From positions 1,034-27,719 of IMG/VR virus record IMGVR_UViG_3300000117_000184: a stretch of 26,686 bases of DNA; one strand, written 5' to 3'. Below are positions 15,432-23,900 of the stretch, one piece after another. Under the pieces are notes generated by a model that worked only from the letters and a program-made list of their open reading frames with translations, searched no databases and was not told the origin of the DNA. Numbering within the stretch: the stretch's first letter is position 1; every line of letters begins with the position of its first letter. Source of the DNA: a virus. A program made the position numbers and the translations under genes.

Positions 15432-16697
15432 ATGGAAGAAAAAACAATAGAAGAAGTAGTGGTGGATAAAAACAAGTCTACTACTACTACACAGGAAAAA
15501 CCTGTTGAAGAAAAAGTACAAGTTAAAAAGAAGAGGGGTAGACCTTCAATGAAAAAACAATCAGATGATAATGTTATAAAAATCGACTTATCAAAACCAC
15601 CAGTAAAAAAAGAAGAAGATGCCGTTGAAGAGCAAAGCACAGATGAGGTTCCTGTTCGCAACGAACCCGAAGCTAGCAAAAAGATTCTTGAAGAAAACAA
15701 GCAAGACACAGATGAAAAACTTACCGAACAAAAAGAAGAAGAAAAGGTAGAAGAGCAACCTGTACTTGAAGAAATAAAAGAAGAAGAAGAAAAACAAGTT
15801 CAAGAGAAAACAGAAGAATTAACTGAAGAAGTTAAAGAAGCTGTAGAAGAACAAAAACAAACAGGAGTTGAATTACCTGAAAATATACAAAAGGTAGTTG
15901 AATTTATGGAAGAAACTGGAGGAAGTCTAGAAGATTATGTTAGACTAAATCAAGATTACAGTAAGCTAGATGATAATTCATTATTATTAGATTACTATAA
16001 ACAAACAAAACCTCATTTATCAAGTGATGAAATAAATTTTCTAATTGAAGATACTTTTCTTTATGACGAAGATGTTGATGATGAAAGAGATGTTAAAAGA
16101 AAAAAACTAGCGTTTAAAGAGCAAGTTGCCAATGCTAGATCCCACTTAGACGGGCAAAAGTCTAAATATTATAAAGAAATCAAAGCTGGTTCTAGGTTAA
16201 CACCTGAACAACAAAAAGCTATGGATTTTTTTAATCGTTATAATAAAGAGACTGAAGAGTCTCAAAAAGTAGCAGAAAGACAAAAATCTTTATTTAACAA
16301 AAAAACTAATGAAGTTTTTTCTGACACGTTCAAAGGTTTTGAATATAATGTTGGAGATAAAAGATATAGGTTTAATGTCAAAGAGGCTGATAAAGTAAAA
16401 AATACTCAAAGCGATATTAATAATTTTATTAGAAAGTTTCTAAATGAAAATAATGAAATGTCAGATGCAAAGGGTTATCATAAATCTTTATTTACGGCCA
16501 TGAACTCTGATGCTATAGCTAAACATTTTTATGAACAAGGTAAAGCTGATGCTATTAAAGAAAGCGTTGCTAAATCTAAAAACATAAATATGGGCTCTAG
16601 ATCTTCTCATAATGAAGTTGAAGCTGGAGGTATGAAAGTTAGAGTATTAGGTGATGATTCTGCTAGTTTTAAATTTAAACTTAAAAACAATAAATAA
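15432..16697 (+). CDS. Candidate capsid scaffolding protein with an AT-hook-like motif (421 aa)
   Basis: It lies directly upstream of the major capsid gene, the normal place for a scaffold. Residues 1-150 are extremely Glu/Lys-rich and low-complexity (IEEVVVDKNKSTTTT, KEEEEKQVQEKTEELTEEVK). Within them KKKRGRPSMKK carries RGRP at residues 35-38, the AT-hook core. Residues about 155-260 are helical (QKVVEFMEETGGSLEDYVRL, LTPEQQKAMDFFNRY), and the C-terminal 100 residues are mixed, including YNVGDKRYRFNVKEADKVKN. Such extended, charged helical proteins guide procapsid assembly and then leave or are cut. The AT-hook is unusual in a scaffold and could tether DNA. Function is inferred from place and character. 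Confidence 0.75.
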   Translation: MEEKTIEEVVVDKNKSTTTTQEKPVEEKVQVKKKRGRPSMKKQSDDNVIKIDLSKPPVKKEEDAVEEQSTDEVPVRNEPEASKKILEENKQDTDEKLTEQKEEEKVEEQPVLEEIKEEEEKQVQEKTEELTEEVKEAVEEQKQTGVELPENIQKVVEFMEETGGSLEDYVRLNQDYSKLDDNSLLLDYYKQTKPHLSSDEINFLIEDTFLYDEDVDDERDVKRKKLAFKEQVANARSHLDGQKSKYYKEIKAGSRLTPEQQKAMDFFNRYNKETEESQKVAERQKSLFNKKTNEVFSDTFKGFEYNVGDKRYRFNVKEADKVKNTQSDINNFIRKFLNENNEMSDAKGYHKSLFTAMNSDAIAKHFYEQGKADAIKESVAKSKNINMGSRSSHNEVEAGGMKVRVLGDDSASFKFKLKNNK

Positions 16698-16727
16698 ATT
16701 TTAAAAAACAATTAAAAATATAGAATT

Positions 16728-18164
16728 ATGGCAATTACTAGTGCAAGTGCGCCTGATGCTGCGCCGCGCAAACAAACGTTAAGTACCAATTATATTGATT
16801 TTACAGATGGATCAACAGGTTGGGAACAGCAATACTTACCAGATCTTATAGAGCAAGAGTCTGAGATCTTTGGTAAAAGGACAATAGCAGGTTTTTTATC
16901 ACAAATTGGTGCTGAAGAACCTTCACAATCTGATCGAGTTGTTTGGTCAGAGCAGGGTAGATTACATTTAGCATATACTGCTAAGTACAAAGATAGCAAT
17001 GACACTTATGAAATTGAAAATGATATTGATGGTAATTCAGTAGGTGTTAATCATGGTATTAGAGTAGGTGACATGGTTATAATGTCTATATCTAATGCAA
17101 CTGCAAAAGGTTATGTTAGTGCTGTCAATGAAGATGGTGATAATGCAGCTGAATTTACAGTTTTATCTTATGCTGCTGCTAATATGGCAACTGCTTTAGG
17201 TTCTACTGCTACTACTTCTGAGTTAGTTAGAGTTTTAGTTATTGGTTCTGAATTTGAAAAAGGAACTGATGGTAGAAGCGCTGCAAATCAACCTCAATTT
17301 AAATCTCTTTCTAATAAGCATATTATTTTAAAGGATTATTATGAAGTATCAGGTTCTGATACATCTGCTATTGGTTGGGTTGAAGTAACTGGTGAAGAAG
17401 GTCAAACTGGTTATCTTTGGTATTTAAAAGCTGAAGGTGATACTAGAGCTAGATTTACTGATTATTTAGAAATGACACTTTTAGAAGCTGAACTTGCTGT
17501 TGATGGTGCTGGTGCTATTGGTGGTACTGACAACTCAACAAGTGATGGTACTCAAGGTTTATTCCAAGCAATTACAACACGTGGTCATCAGTCTACTGGT
17601 ATCACTGGAGTAAATGCTGCAACTGACTTATCTGAGTTTGATGCTATTTTAGCAGTGTTTGATCAAAATGGATCTATTGAAGAAAATATGTTATTTGTTG
17701 ACAGGAGCACATCTCTTGCTATTGATGACATGCTTGCTTCAATGAACTCACATGGTACTGGCGGTACTTCTTATGGAGTATTTAGCAACAGTGAAGATAT
17801 GGCTTTGAATTTAGGATTTACAGGATTTAGAAGAGGTTCTTATGACTTCTATAAGTCTGATTTTAAATATCTAAACGACAAAGGTACTCGTGGTGCTTTA
17901 AATGACACAGTTAATGCAATTAGAGGTGTTGTTGTACCTGCTGGTGTATCTTCAGTTTACGATGAGCAGTTAGGAAAGAATTTAAAGCGACCATTTTTGC
18001 ATGTTCGTTACAGGACTTCTCAAACTGATGATCGAAAAATGAAAACTTGGATTACAGGATCTGTAGGAGCACAAACTTCTGGAAAAGATGTAATGGAAGT
18101 ACATTACCTCTCTGAAAGATGTTTGGTAACTCAAGGAGCTAATAACTTTATGTTATTAAATTAA
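16728..18164 (+). CDS. Major capsid protein
   Basis: 478 residues, the usual size for crAss-like major capsid proteins (HK97-type fold). It begins MAITSASAPDAAPRKQTLST. Characteristic blocks: IEQESEIFGKRTIAGFLSQI followed by GAEEPSQSDRVVWSEQGRLH near residues 40-85, an acidic insertion region about 95-160, FKSLSNKHIILKDYYEVSG, EGDTRARFTDYLEMTLLEAE, and the C-terminal MEVHYLSERCLVTQGANNF ending MLLN. It forms the icosahedral shell. The first 15 codons use G/C-rich codons (GCGCCTGATGCTGCGCCGCG), the rest are AT-rich. A strong hairpin terminator follows 12 bases after the stop, consistent with a separately tuned, highly expressed message. Confidence 0.93.
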   Translation: MAITSASAPDAAPRKQTLSTNYIDFTDGSTGWEQQYLPDLIEQESEIFGKRTIAGFLSQIGAEEPSQSDRVVWSEQGRLHLAYTAKYKDSNDTYEIENDIDGNSVGVNHGIRVGDMVIMSISNATAKGYVSAVNEDGDNAAEFTVLSYAAANMATALGSTATTSELVRVLVIGSEFEKGTDGRSAANQPQFKSLSNKHIILKDYYEVSGSDTSAIGWVEVTGEEGQTGYLWYLKAEGDTRARFTDYLEMTLLEAELAVDGAGAIGGTDNSTSDGTQGLFQAITTRGHQSTGITGVNAATDLSEFDAILAVFDQNGSIEENMLFVDRSTSLAIDDMLASMNSHGTGGTSYGVFSNSEDMALNLGFTGFRRGSYDFYKSDFKYLNDKGTRGALNDTVNAIRGVVVPAGVSSVYDEQLGKNLKRPFLHVRYRTSQTDDRKMKTWITGSVGAQTSGKDVMEVHYLSERCLVTQGANNFMLLN

Positions 18165-18175
18165 TAACTATTATA

Positions 18176-18211
18176 ATACTACCTCACTTAAATGTGGGGT
18201 AGTATATTTTT
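18176..18211 (+). terminator. Strong intrinsic terminator after the major capsid gene
   Basis: ATACTACCTCAC (18176-18187) pairs with GTGGGGTAGTAT (18194-18205) over 12 base pairs with one G-U wobble around the loop TTAAAT, and TATTTTT follows. This is the clearest rho-independent terminator in the window. It would limit read-through from the capsid gene into the neck genes. Confidence 0.88.
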
Positions 18212-18215
18212 AAAA

Positions 18216-18232
18216 TTATATTATATTATATC
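18216..18232 (+). promoter_or_regulatory. TTATA-repeat leader of the 18233 gene
   Basis: TTATATTATATTATATC abuts the ATG and matches the leader of the scaffold gene (15415-15431) at 16 of 17 bases. It lies just after the capsid terminator, so it may include a promoter as well as the initiation region. Confidence 0.5.
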
Positions 18233-19054
18233 ATGGCAAAAAAAACAGTAAATAAGAAAAAAGTAACAGCACCAATATTAGAAAATAATACTGATGTTGT
18301 TGAGACAATAACAAAACTTGAAGTAAAAAATAATACTTGGGAAATAAAGGATAGGATGTATTATCTAACTAAAAATAGATCACCTTTAACATATTTAATT
18401 AGAGGTAGTAATATATTTTGGTTTGATGAAGAAAAAGGTTATGAAAGAGAGCTAAAATATACATCTAATCAAAGAACTTGTTTTGTTGATGAAATGAAAG
18501 GTGAACAAAGATTAGAACACATTATATTTCAAAATGGAGCTTTGTTTGTACCTAAAAATAAAACAGTATTACAAAAATTATTATCATTATATCATCCTCA
18601 TAGAGGATCATTATTTGAAGAGCATAAACCTGCTCAAATAGCTGCTGATGAACTTGATATATTAGAAGTAGAAATAGAGGCACTAAATACTGCTAAAAAT
18701 ATTGATATTGATTTAGCAGAGGCAGTCATGAGAGTAGAAGTTGGTTCTAAGGTATCAGAGATGAGTTCTAAGGAACTTAAAAGAGATTTATTAATATATG
18801 CTAAGAATAATCCAGATGTGTTCTTAGAACTTGTTAATGATCCAAATGTTCAACTTAGAAATTTTGGTATAAAAGCTACTGAACTTAATATTATAAAAAT
18901 ATCACCAGATCAAAGAAATTTTTTATGGGGATCTAATGATCGTAAATTAATGACAGTACCTTTTGATGAACATCCATATTCGGCATTAGCATCCTGGTTT
19001 AAAACTGATGAAGGCATGGAAGTTTATGCGAGTATTGAAAAACAATTAAAGTAA
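18233..19054 (+). CDS. Hypothetical virion/neck protein (273 aa)
   Basis: A basic start (MAKKTVNKKKVTAPILENNT) is followed by a beta domain of about residues 30-115 (WEIKDRMYYLTKNRSPLTYL, RGSNIFWFDEEKGYERELKY, LEHIIFQNGALFVPKNK), then a helical middle (DELDILEVEIEALNTAKNI, DLAEAVMRVEVGSKVSEM) and a C-terminal part with LRNFGIKATELNIIKISPDQ and PFDEHPYSALASWFKTDEG. It has no transmembrane or enzyme signature. The position between the capsid protein and the ring proteins is where crAss-like phages keep conserved head or neck proteins. It is bracketed by two strong hairpin terminators, so it appears to be its own transcription unit. I do not assign a more exact role. Confidence 0.78.
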   Translation: MAKKTVNKKKVTAPILENNTDVVETITKLEVKNNTWEIKDRMYYLTKNRSPLTYLIRGSNIFWFDEEKGYERELKYTSNQRTCFVDEMKGEQRLEHIIFQNGALFVPKNKTVLQKLLSLYHPHRGSLFEEHKPAQIAADELDILEVEIEALNTAKNIDIDLAEAVMRVEVGSKVSEMSSKELKRDLLIYAKNNPDVFLELVNDPNVQLRNFGIKATELNIIKISPDQRNFLWGSNDRKLMTVPFDEHPYSALASWFKTDEGMEVYASIEKQLK

Positions 19055-19061
19055 AAGATTT

Positions 19062-19103
19062 AATAATAGTGTGATTATATGTTTGTAGTCACACTATTAT
19101 TTT
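19062..19103 (+). terminator. Long hairpin terminator after the 18233 gene
   Basis: AATAATAGTGTGA (19062-19074) pairs exactly with TCACACTATTATT (19089-19101), and the stem can extend inwards by five more pairs including wobbles (TTATA with TGTAG), leaving a four-base loop. TT then an A run follow. The T tract is short (TTTT), but the stem is among the longest in the window. Confidence 0.8.
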
Positions 19104-19115
19104 AAAAAAATAATT

Positions 19116-19826
19116 ATGGCAGTAAGCGTAAACACAGTATATCAAAGAGTTTTGGCAATAGCCAATAAAGAACAGAGAGGTTATATAACACCTCTTGAAT
19201 TTAACTTATTTGCCAACCAAGCTCAATTAGCAATATTTGAGCAATATTTTTATGATGTAAATCAGTTTAATAGAGTACCTGGCAATGATACAGAGTATTC
19301 TAACATGCTTGATTTATTAAATGAAAAAATAGCTATATTTCAAAAGCACGAAGTTGCACCTGCTGGTATATCAACAAGTACAATAACTTTACCTACAGAT
19401 TTATATAGATTAGGTACACTAAAATATATAGGTGGAACGTATCCTGTAGAAATAGAAGAAGTTCGACACAATGAACTTTTAGAACTTGAAAAATCTCCTC
19501 TTACAAGAGCAACAACTTCAAGACCTTACTACGTAAGATTAACTGAAACTACAGCAAAAATATATCCTATAACAATTACTACTATAGGTGATGTAAAATG
19601 TAATTATGTAGACAAACCTACAACAGTTTCTTGGGCATATACAGTTGTTAATAATCAAGCATTATATAATTCTGCAAATACTGTTGATTTTGAACTTCAT
19701 GAGTCTGAAGAAACAGAGCTTGTATTAAAAATATTAGAATTAGCTGGTATATCTATAAAAGAACCACAATTATATCAAGTAGCTTCTCAAGAAGAAATAA
19801 AAAAATTACAACAAGAAAAAGCATAA
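19116..19826 (+). CDS. Candidate head-tail ring (connector) protein 1
   Basis: 236 residues starting MAVSVNTVYQRVLAIANKEQ, then RGYITPLEFNLFANQAQLAI, a helical opening typical of the neck or adaptor proteins that follow the capsid gene in crAss-like phages and marine relatives. The middle is beta (ISTSTITLPTDLYRLGTLKY, YYVRLTETTAKIYPITITTI) and the end returns to helix (ELVLKILELAGISIKE, QEEIKKLQQEKA). It would stack under the portal as a ring joining head and tail. The assignment uses position (before ring 2 and muzzle) and family recollection. It begins behind AAAAAAATAATT after the terminator. Confidence 0.75.
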   Translation: MAVSVNTVYQRVLAIANKEQRGYITPLEFNLFANQAQLAIFEQYFYDVNQFNRVPGNDTEYSNMLDLLNEKIAIFQKHEVAPAGISTSTITLPTDLYRLGTLKYIGGTYPVEIEEVRHNELLELEKSPLTRATTSRPYYVRLTETTAKIYPITITTIGDVKCNYVDKPTTVSWAYTVVNNQALYNSANTVDFELHESEETELVLKILELAGISIKEPQLYQVASQEEIKKLQQEKA

Positions 19827-19829
19827 TAG

Positions 19830-20930
19830 ATGGGATTATTAGGAACAACAACTGAACAAAGCTATTATAGTCAAAGTCAGAGTTTTACTGCTACAGCTAG
19901 TCAAACAAGATTTGTATTAACAACAAGTTTTTTCCCAACTTTACCTACAGCTGAAACTCAATTTGATGTTTTTGCTGATGGAACACAATTATCAAGTTCA
20001 CTTTATAGTTATAGTTCACCTAATTTAGATTTTTCATCAGGAAGAACTGCAGGTGAAATTATATTAGTAAAAGAAACTGCACAAGGAGAAACATTTGGTA
20101 ATTATCAGTTTGTAAGTCTTGATGATATTATAAGCAATTTTATAGTATCTTATGTTGGAACTGAAAAAATAATTAATAGAGTTAGAAGAGCTGATATTGC
20201 TTTTCACGCTCAAAGAGCATTGCAAGAGTTTAGTTATGATACATTTAAATCAAGTAAAAGTTTTGAAGTAGATGTACCTGCAACTCTTGTAATACCTTTA
20301 CCTCAAGATTACGTTAACTATGTTAAAATATCTTTTGTAGAATCTGATTCAGGTATAAAAAGAATTTTATATCCTACAAGAAATACAAGTAATCCTAGAG
20401 CACCATTACAAGACTCTGATTATAATTTTTTATTTGACGGTACAACTGGAGATTTATTAGAAGCAAATAATTCTGTTGCTTGGACTAAATTTAAAGCTAA
20501 CACTTCAGATGATTCAAATACAACATCAGAAGATGCTATGGATGAAAGAAATGAATTACTTGTTGGTGGTAGATATGGTTTAACACCAGAGTCTGCTCAA
20601 ATAAATGGTAGTTACTATATTGATCAACTTAGAGGCAATATACATTTTAGTTCTGCTCTTTCAGGTAAAACTATAGTATTAGATTATATAAGCGATAGTT
20701 TAGGTACAGATGCTGAAATGCTTGTACATAAATTTGCGGAAGAAGCTATGTATAAATATCTTGCTTATGCAATACTTTCAACAAAAGCAAACGTACCAGA
20801 GTATATAGTTAATAGATTTAGAAAAGAAAGTTTTGCTTCTAAAAGAGTTGCTAAATTAAGATTATCAAACCTTAAATCTGAGGAGTTAGCTCAGGTTATG
20901 AGAAATAAATCTAAAAGAATAAAACATTAA
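19830..20930 (+). CDS. Candidate head-tail ring / tail tube protein 2
   Basis: 366 residues. The N-terminal 85 residues form a beta domain (MGLLGTTTEQSYYSQSQSFT, TRFVLTTSFFPTLPT), perhaps an external decoration. The core starts VGTEKIINRVRRADIAFHAQ and continues RALQEFSYDTFKSSKSFEVD and PLPQDYVNYVKISFVESD, a pattern characteristic of a ring protein in this phage group. The C-terminal helix bundle (MLVHKFAEEAMYKYLAYAIL) ends basic (RNKSKRIKH). It is expected to form the second ring between adaptor and muzzle. It starts three bases after the ring 1 stop (behind TAG), and is followed three bases later by the muzzle gene. Confidence 0.75.
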   Translation: MGLLGTTTEQSYYSQSQSFTATASQTRFVLTTSFFPTLPTAETQFDVFADGTQLSSSLYSYSSPNLDFSSGRTAGEIILVKETAQGETFGNYQFVSLDDIISNFIVSYVGTEKIINRVRRADIAFHAQRALQEFSYDTFKSSKSFEVDVPATLVIPLPQDYVNYVKISFVESDSGIKRILYPTRNTSNPRAPLQDSDYNFLFDGTTGDLLEANNSVAWTKFKANTSDDSNTTSEDAMDERNELLVGGRYGLTPESAQINGSYYIDQLRGNIHFSSALSGKTIVLDYISDSLGTDAEMLVHKFAEEAMYKYLAYAILSTKANVPEYIVNRFRKESFASKRVAKLRLSNLKSEELAQVMRNKSKRIKH

Positions 20931-20933
20931 AGT

Positions 20934-23900
20934 ATGGCAAATTTAAAACATCACTTTCGTAGAGGTCGTATGAACAAAGATCTTGACGAAAGATTATTGC
21001 CTAATGGTGAATACAGAGACGCTCAAAACATAGAAATAATTACTTCTGAAGGATCTGATGTAGGTTCTGTACAAAATGTATTAGGCACTGTTTTAAAAAA
21101 AGGTAATTCTTTTGATGAGAATACTCAAGTATTAACAGATTGGTCTGCAGATTCTAATTTGTTTGATTTAATAAATCCAACATGTATTGGCTCTTTTGTT
21201 GATACTCAAAATGATAATATATATTGGTTTATACATTATTCTTTTTTAAATACTGCTGGTGATGCAATTACTAATGGAAGTGCTATTTTAGAGTATGAAG
21301 ATAGCACAGGTATTATACAGCCAATATTAGTTGATGTAAACAACATTTTAAATTTTAGTTCTGAATATTTAATAACAGGTATAAATATTATAGATGGTTT
21401 ATTATTTTTTACAGATAACCAAACTGAACCTAAAAGAATAAATATAAAAAAATTTAAAGAAGGTACTACTGTAGGTTCAGATCAATTTAAAGTACAAACA
21501 AAATACTTAGGTTCTACAGGTAACGATTTTACAGAAAAAGATATAACTGTAATAAAACTCTCTCCAAACATAAAGCCTGAATTAACTTTATCTTCATCAA
21601 AAAGAACTGGTGTAGGAACAGTTAGCCAACCAATAAATCTACAAAGCCAAGATATAAGTTTTAAAACAACTGACGATGCAGATGGCACATCGCTACCATC
21701 AGGTACTCAAGTTCGTTTAACTTTTCCAAACAAGCCAAACTATAGCATTGGTGATATATTAAAATTAGCTTTTACTGAAAGTGATTCAATAGAAGGAGAT
21801 GTGGATTATGAAATATTAGTAGAAGTTGTTGGTGAAAGTAATTCTTTTTTGCAAACATTTGTTAAAATAAACTCAATACCAGATGAAGTACCGTTTGGTA
21901 CAACTCTTCCATGGGAAGTAACTTTAATTGAAGATGATCCATTATTTGAATTTAAGTTTGTAAGATTTGCATACAGATGGAAATATATTGATGGTGAATA
22001 TTCAACTTTTTCACCTTTCTCAAATATAGCGTTTTTACCTTCAAATTTTGAGTATAAATCATCTGATGGTTTTAATGTTGGTATGACTAACACATCTAGA
22101 CAAATAGAAATACAAACACTAGAAACACCACCTGTTGGTGTTGTTGAAGTTGAGTTACTTTACAAAGAATCAAATAGTAATAGTGTTTTTGTTGTAGATA
22201 GAATAAAAACAGAAGATTTATCTACAGAGTTTCCATATGAAATAAAAAGTGAAATAGTTGGAGATGTTGTTGAATCAAATCAAATACTTAGGCCATTTGA
22301 CAATGTACCTTTAAAGGCTAAATCTCAAGAAATTACATCTAATAGATTATTATACGGTAATTATACTCAAGGTTATGATATAGAAAATGATAGATTACCT
22401 GATATAAAAACAACTCATAATTCAGCGGATATAACTACGGTTGGCTCTCCTGAAAAATCTATAAAATCACAAAGAACATATCAAGTTGGTGTTGTTTATT
22501 TAGATAAATACAGCAGAGAAACACCTGTCTTTTCTAAAAAAGAAGCTGCTGTAACAATAGCTAAAACATATGCTAATAAAGTGAATAGTTTAAGTTGTGA
22601 ACTACAAAATAATGCACCTGTTTTTGCAACTCATTTTAAACATTTTGTTAAAGAAACTTCTAGTGAGTATTATAATGTTGCGTTAGATAGATATTATTTA
22701 GCTGAAGATGGCAATATATGGTTATCTTTTCCTTCATCTGAAAGAAATAAAATTACAGAAGAAGATTATTTAATTTTAAAGAAAAAACATGACAATAGTG
22801 TTTTTGTTGATGCCGACGCTAGATATAAAGTTTTAGATATTAAAAATGAAGTACCAGATTTTATAGCTACAGAACTTAAATCAATAGCTGAAGCAAAAGT
22901 AAAGTGTAGAGTTGAAAGTAGTGCTTTATTAAATGAACCTATTGCAAACGCTATATCTTTTCAATTTTTAGGACCTACCGATGCTTTAAACACTAGTTTT
23001 TATAATTCATTTTCTTCAGACTCTGAAATAGTAATAACAACTATTGCAGCTGGTAGTGATGTAGGTTCTACAAGAAGATATAAATTAACAAAAGGTGGAC
23101 CAACAGGTAAACAAGAAAGCAGTTTAGAAATATATGAAGTTACATTAAAAGAAGCTATAAGAGAAAGTGATGCTGATGTGTTTGCAACTTATAATGCAGA
23201 TGATACTATAAATACTTCTTATTTAATAGATGGATCTAATAATGCTATTGAATTTAAACTTGAAGTTTTAGAAAAACAAAAAGTAGAAAAAGCTCAATTT
23301 TTTGGTAGATTTTTTGTCAAAATAAACAGAAATACAGTATTTGATGAAAATATTATAGAAACTTTTCCAGCTGCAACAACTGAGTTTGTGATGGTTAGAA
23401 ATGTAAATGTTGTTAGAGCTTCAAGAAGTGATGTTGATGATGATAAGAAAAATGATATAACTGATTGGTGTTGGACTGATCCTCTACCTGAAGGAGGTTT
23501 TGATAAAGGTAGTTCAGATCACCCTAAATTAGGTTCTAATAATTTTAAAATTCATTTAGCTGGCGTTGATTTAGGTAGTGATAAACTTGATAAAAACGAT
23601 AAATATGAAAATGTTATAACTCAGCCTTTTTCTAAAGACTTACAAACTGCAGGTACTTTTATACAGTTTCAAAATGCTAATGGTAATAAAGGTTCTATAT
23701 ATAAAATTATAAGCACTACAGTAACTACAGATTTTAGAGCAAAAAAAGCAGGATCTAGAAGAAAAAGAACTGCTGGTAGAAGAAGAAACTACGATGTTAC
23801 AATAGAAAAAGTAACAACTGATATAACAAACAAAAATAAAGTTTATGATGATGGTTTTAATTATAACGATGAATCTAGCACATCTGAAACAGGTTTTATA

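Noticed and set aside
15591-15803. Phe-rich minus-strand frame that looks like a membrane protein
   Set aside because: It is the complement of the GAA/AAA-rich scaffold region, which always yields runs of Phe.
19078-19085. TATGTTTG, a match to the Bacteroidota -7 box TAnnTTTG
   Set aside because: It lies in the loop of the terminator hairpin and I see no TTTG at the expected -33 distance.
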